Below, piece after piece: positions 44,193 through 47,012 of a stretch of 47,012 nucleotides of DNA; position 1 is the first letter of the stretch, and every line of letters starts with the position of its first letter. A model generated the notes under the pieces. That model searched no databases. It had not been told where the DNA came from and saw nothing but the letters and a program-made list of their open reading frames with translations. The translations under genes and the position numbers were made by a program. This DNA comes from Chitinophaga pinensis (GTDB lineage: Bacteria > Bacteroidota > Bacteroidia > AKYH767-A > OLB10), in contig CALQOD010000008.1 of the NCBI GenBank assembly GCA_943332105.1, positions 1 through 47,012 of the forward strand, given 5' to 3'.

Positions 44193-45251
44193 GTGGAAAT
44201 TAAACTCACTCCTTTTACTTATCATCTGACCTTTAAAAGAGCCTTTGGGCTTGCGCATGGTACGCGTACAGGCACCGACTCACTTTTTATTCGTGCAAGC
44301 ACTAATGATAAAGAAGGATTTGGCGAAGCAGCCTTACCGCCTTATTTGGGTTATGATGCGCATCAACTTATTAATGCCTTTAATCTTTATTTCCCTTCTG
44401 TCATTTATAGCGTTGAAGAGTTATTAGAGTTATTAAAAAAAGTATCCTTAGGTAATTCTGAAATCCCTTCTCCTCTACGCTGTGCTATGGATATAGCCTT
44501 GCACGACCTATGCGGACAATTAGCAAACATACCTGCACGAAAAATTCTGGAAGTGCCGTCTGCAACAAATGTACGATGCAGTGTAACACTTGGAATCAGC
44601 AGTGTGGAAGAAATGATCGAGAAAATAAAAGAAGCGACTACTGACTCTAATCTTGGATTCACGCTCTTCAAACATAAATTAGGAGGAGAAAATGACCTTG
44701 AACGAATTCAGGCATTTAAAGAATTCACCAACGCCGATTTTTGTATTGATGCGAATCAGGCTTGGAAATCGGTTGAAGAAGCAACAAAGCAAATATACTT
44801 TTTACAAGACCTCGGATGTTTGTTTGTTGAACAACCAATACCCGTTGCCATGAATGATCAGTTGCGTGAATTGAAAAAAAATATTCAGTTGCCTATTATA
44901 CTCGACGAATCGATACAGAATGCCAGCGACTTTGATTTACTAAAAAACAGTTGTGATGGTATTAATGTAAAGCTGATGAAATGCGGAGGTATGGCAGCAG
45001 GGAAAAATTTGATTCAACTTGCTAAACGTTACGGGAAGAAAATACTAATTGGCTGTATGTCGGAGAGCACCTGTGGCGCAGCAGCAGCGGCTGAGTTAGC
45101 AGGCCTTGCCGACTGGGTTGATCTAGATGGACCTTTACTGATTAGTAATGATCCGTTTGAAGGAGTCATATATCAGCATGGATGTATCATGCCCAATTCA
45201 TCTAACGGCGTGGGTATCCGAAGAATTAAGGAGTTAGCATTTTCTGCATAA
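44193..45251 (+). CDS. Dipeptide (L-Ala-D/L-Glu) epimerase, enolase superfamily
   Basis: Members racemise the second residue of dipeptides, often L-Ala-D-Glu from peptidoglycan turnover. The catalytic set is present: KxK (K160, K162), metal ligands D186 (DANQ), E213 (VEQP) and D238 (DES), Lys in NVKLMKCGG (K260/K263), and DxD (D310, D312) that binds the dipeptide amino group in known AEEs. Length 352 is normal. Start is GTG (44193). Its 3' end overlaps the convergent acetyltransferase gene by 26 nt. Confidence 0.88.
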   Translation: MEIKLTPFTYHLTFKRAFGLAHGTRTGTDSLFIRASTNDKEGFGEAALPPYLGYDAHQLINAFNLYFPSVIYSVEELLELLKKVSLGNSEIPSPLRCAMDIALHDLCGQLANIPARKILEVPSATNVRCSVTLGISSVEEMIEKIKEATTDSNLGFTLFKHKLGGENDLERIQAFKEFTNADFCIDANQAWKSVEEATKQIYFLQDLGCLFVEQPIPVAMNDQLRELKKNIQLPIILDESIQNASDFDLLKNSCDGINVKLMKCGGMAAGKNLIQLAKRYGKKILIGCMSESTCGAAAAAELAGLADWVDLDGPLLISNDPFEGVIYQHGCIMPNSSNGVGIRRIKELAFSA

Positions 45252-45720
45252 TCATTACATCGAGGTAACGATTAAACTTTTGGCCTGCTTCTTTTAAAAC
45301 TCCTATGCGAATAAACCCTTCTTTGTCATTCAAGTAAATGCTATGTAAATTATCTGTGGTAATTCTCGCTAGAATAGAATGTAATCCTACTATTTTTCCT
45401 TGTTCGATAATTTCCTTTAGCAAAATACTTCCTAATCCCTTAAATTGATATTCGGGATGTATATAAACCGACCCCTCTGCCATAATATCATAGCCTTTTT
45501 TAGAGCTCCACGGACCTAAAGCTGCCCAACCAGCAATCTGTTGATCCATGACACCTACAATAACCGGGTGAATCTCTGCACGATTCATTAGCCATTGCAT
45601 CCTGTCATCTTCCGATGGCGGTTCGGTATCGAAGGTAGCTGTTGTGTTAAGCACGGCATGATTATAAATTTCGGTAATCGCTTTAACATCGTTAGGAGTT
45701 GCGGCTCTTATTTCAAACAT
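45226..45720 (-). CDS. GNAT N-acetyltransferase, phosphinothricin acetyltransferase-like
   Basis: Single GNAT domain of 164 residues. The pattern EGSVYIHPEYQFKGLGSILL (read as VYIHPEYQFKGLG, then ITTDNLHSIYLNDKEGF and KFNRYLDVMIMQK) is that of the PAT/MddA group, which acetylates glutamate analogues or methionine sulfoximine in tested members. The start at 45720 (MFEIRAAT) is chosen; the longer frame to 45780 has an unconserved, aromatic-rich extension. A -7-like TATCTTCG (45740-45747, minus) lies upstream. Confidence 0.85.
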   Translation of the reverse strand: MFEIRAATPNDVKAITEIYNHAVLNTTATFDTEPPSEDDRMQWLMNRAEIHPVIVGVMDQQIAGWAALGPWSSKKGYDIMAEGSVYIHPEYQFKGLGSILLKEIIEQGKIVGLHSILARITTDNLHSIYLNDKEGFIRIGVLKEAGQKFNRYLDVMIMQKMLTP

Positions 45721-45816
45721 AAAACAGGGGTATAATAGCCGAAGATACAAAAACAATTTTTCAACAAATACCTCAAACACTTAATCTCCTCCAAGAATAT
45801 TTTTTTACTTTGTTGC

Positions 45817-47012
45817 ATGGCAAAAACGAAAACAACCTTTTACTGTCAGTCGTGCGGAGCAAATGCTTCTAAGTGGATTGGCAAATGTCCTTCATGCAAC
45901 GAATGGAACACTTATGTAGAAGAAGTGGTTCCTACAGGAACAGATCATAACAAATGGAAATCGTCTACCACCAAAGAAACCAAAGCTGCTAAACCACGAC
46001 TCATTACTGAGATTGAGTTAGAATCGAGTCCGCGTATCATTTTACCCGACGAAGAATTAAATCGCGTGTTAGGAGGCGGATTAGTACCGGGATCATTAAC
46101 CTTATTAGGTGGTGAGCCAGGAATTGGAAAATCTACCTTGCTTTTGCAACTTGCAGTACGATTAAAAAACAAAAAGATTCTTTACATATCTGGCGAGGAG
46201 AGCGAACAACAAGTGCGCATGCGTGCTGAGCGTATTGGCAAATTGGAAAGCAACTGTTACATCTTAACTGAAACATCTACACAAAATATTTTCAGACAGA
46301 TAGAAGAATTAAAACCCGAGTTCGTAATTGTTGATTCTATTCAAACATTGTACTCATCGGTTTATGAATCGGCACCGGGAACGGTATCGCAGATTCGCGG
46401 CTGTGCGGGAGAGTTATTACGATACTCGAAAGAAACTGCCACTCCTGTTTTAATGATAGGACATATTACCAAAGACGGCAGCATTGCAGGCCCGAAGGTA
46501 TTAGAACATATGGTAGATACGGTATTGCAATTTGAAGGCGACCGACATCATATTTATCGCATTGTTCGTGCAGTAAAAAATCGTTTTGGCTCTACGGCTG
46601 AGTTAGGTATTTACGAGATGCAGGGGGCAGGACTTACCGAAGTATCTAATCCTTCGCAGATATTATTAAGTCAGCGCGACAACCAGCTAAGCGGAACTGC
46701 AATTGCCTGCACGTTAGAAGGCGCGCGCCCGATGCTCATTGAGACGCAAGCCTTAGTAAGCACAGCAGTATATGGCACTCCACAACGCACCACTACCGGA
46801 TTTGACATGCGCAGATTACATATTTTATTAGCAGTATTAGAGAAACGTTGTGGATTTCGTTTGGGCGCCAAAGATGTGTTCTTAAATATCGCAGGCGGCA
46901 TACGCGTAGAAGATCCGGCCATAGACCTCGCCGTTGTATGTTCTATTTTATCTTCTTCGGAAGATTTATCGATTGACCCTATGATTTGTTTTGCGGGAGA
47001 AGTTGGATTAAC
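45817..47012 (+). CDS. radA: DNA repair protein RadA (3' truncated by window edge)
   Basis: RadA is a RecA-like, DnaB-type helicase that promotes branch migration in recombination. The frame is open to the window end; 398 codons are seen and about 55 are missing. A C4 zinc finger (C10, C13, C24, C27) leads to a RecA core with Walker A GGEPGIGKST (98-107, K105), the RadA-specific KNRFG (254-258) and the Lon-like C-terminal domain. The ATG at 45817 keeps the zinc finger. A TTACTTTG box, one base off consensus, ends 4 nt before the ATG. Confidence 0.95.
   Translation, partial: MAKTKTTFYCQSCGANASKWIGKCPSCNEWNTYVEEVVPTGTDHNKWKSSTTKETKAAKPRLITEIELESSPRIILPDEELNRVLGGGLVPGSLTLLGGEPGIGKSTLLLQLAVRLKNKKILYISGEESEQQVRMRAERIGKLESNCYILTETSTQNIFRQIEELKPEFVIVDSIQTLYSSVYESAPGTVSQIRGCAGELLRYSKETATPVLMIGHITKDGSIAGPKVLEHMVDTVLQFEGDRHHIYRIVRAVKNRFGSTAELGIYEMQGAGLTEVSNPSQILLSQRDNQLSGTAIACTLEGARPMLIETQALVSTAVYGTPQRTTTGFDMRRLHILLAVLEKRCGFRLGAKDVFLNIAGGIRVEDPAIDLAVVCSILSSSEDLSIDPMICFAGEVGL

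Noticed and set aside
1-47012. CRISPR array, tRNA, rRNA, insertion sequence or prophage
   Set aside because: No regularly spaced repeats, cloverleaf-like genes, transposase/integrase motifs or phage genes were found by reading; gene content is ordinary chromosomal.

Overview
The window is AT-rich bacterial chromosome from a member of the phylum Bacteroidota. Evidence: a type IX secretion (Por) C-terminal sorting domain, the gliding lipoprotein GldH, a DUF5686/carboxypeptidase-regulatory outer-membrane protein, a DUF2795 mini-protein, and repeated promoter boxes of the Bacteroidota form TAnnTTTG (sometimes with TTG/TTTG 18-23 nt upstream). Shine-Dalgarno sequences are rare. Rank below phylum cannot be fixed from this sequence; a free-living aerobic lineage is likely (heme A synthase, photolyase, gliding/T9SS genes). 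I see no rRNA, tRNA, CRISPR, insertion sequence or prophage. Coding density is very high; the longest gene-free stretch is 294 nt.

Layout. 1-0.9 kb: end of phosphatidylserine synthase (cut by the window edge) and purS. 0.9-2.7 kb (-): a secreted cyclophilin and pheS. 2.8-3.1 kb: a small lipoprotein. 3.2-6.7 kb (-): holB-ricT-gldH-unknown. 6.9-12.6 kb (+): pgk; cvpA-thioredoxin-terC-methyltransferase; ABC ATPase-corrinoid adenosyltransferase; DUF2795. 12.6-14.8 kb (-): recQ. 15.0-20.4 kb (+): envelope operon kdsD-tatC-AhpD-like-DUF5686-lptB. 20.4-22.7 kb (-): C-terminal processing protease and an ECF sigma factor. 22.9-28.4 kb: folE, a MerR/B12-binding regulator with a 112-aa partner gene, a divergent outer-membrane protein, then an SDR-photolyase pair. 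28.4-31.4 kb (-): MacAB-like lipoprotein adaptor, permease and ATPase. 31.5-32.3 kb (-): alpha/beta hydrolase. 32.3-35.8 kb (+): GNAT-aspartokinase-heme A synthase-DUF3267 protease. 35.8-37.9 kb: DsbD-like protein. 37.9-44.1 kb (-): T9SS cargo protein, lpd, lnt and a GT-C-like membrane protein. 44.2-47 kb: dipeptide epimerase, a PAT-type acetyltransferase and radA (cut by the window edge).

The most interesting part is 22.9-28.4 kb. The MerR-family protein carries both hallmark motifs of the adenosylcobalamin photoreceptors CarH/LitR (Wx9EH and ExHxxG). Close by are class I photolyase, a TIGR01777-type SDR, and GTP cyclohydrolase I (folate, a possible photolyase antenna precursor). This looks like a light-switched DNA-repair/envelope module. 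The regulator operon and a divergent beta-barrel gene start only 4 bp apart inside a perfect 16-bp palindrome, which is a good operator candidate. A corrinoid adenosyltransferase that would make the chromophore lies 11 kb away. The 112-aa protein in the regulator operon is unrecognised.

Other recurring themes are promoters whose -7 box lies only 4-5 nt from the start codon (probable leaderless mRNAs), ATGA overlaps within operons, and convergent gene pairs with overlapping 3' ends.
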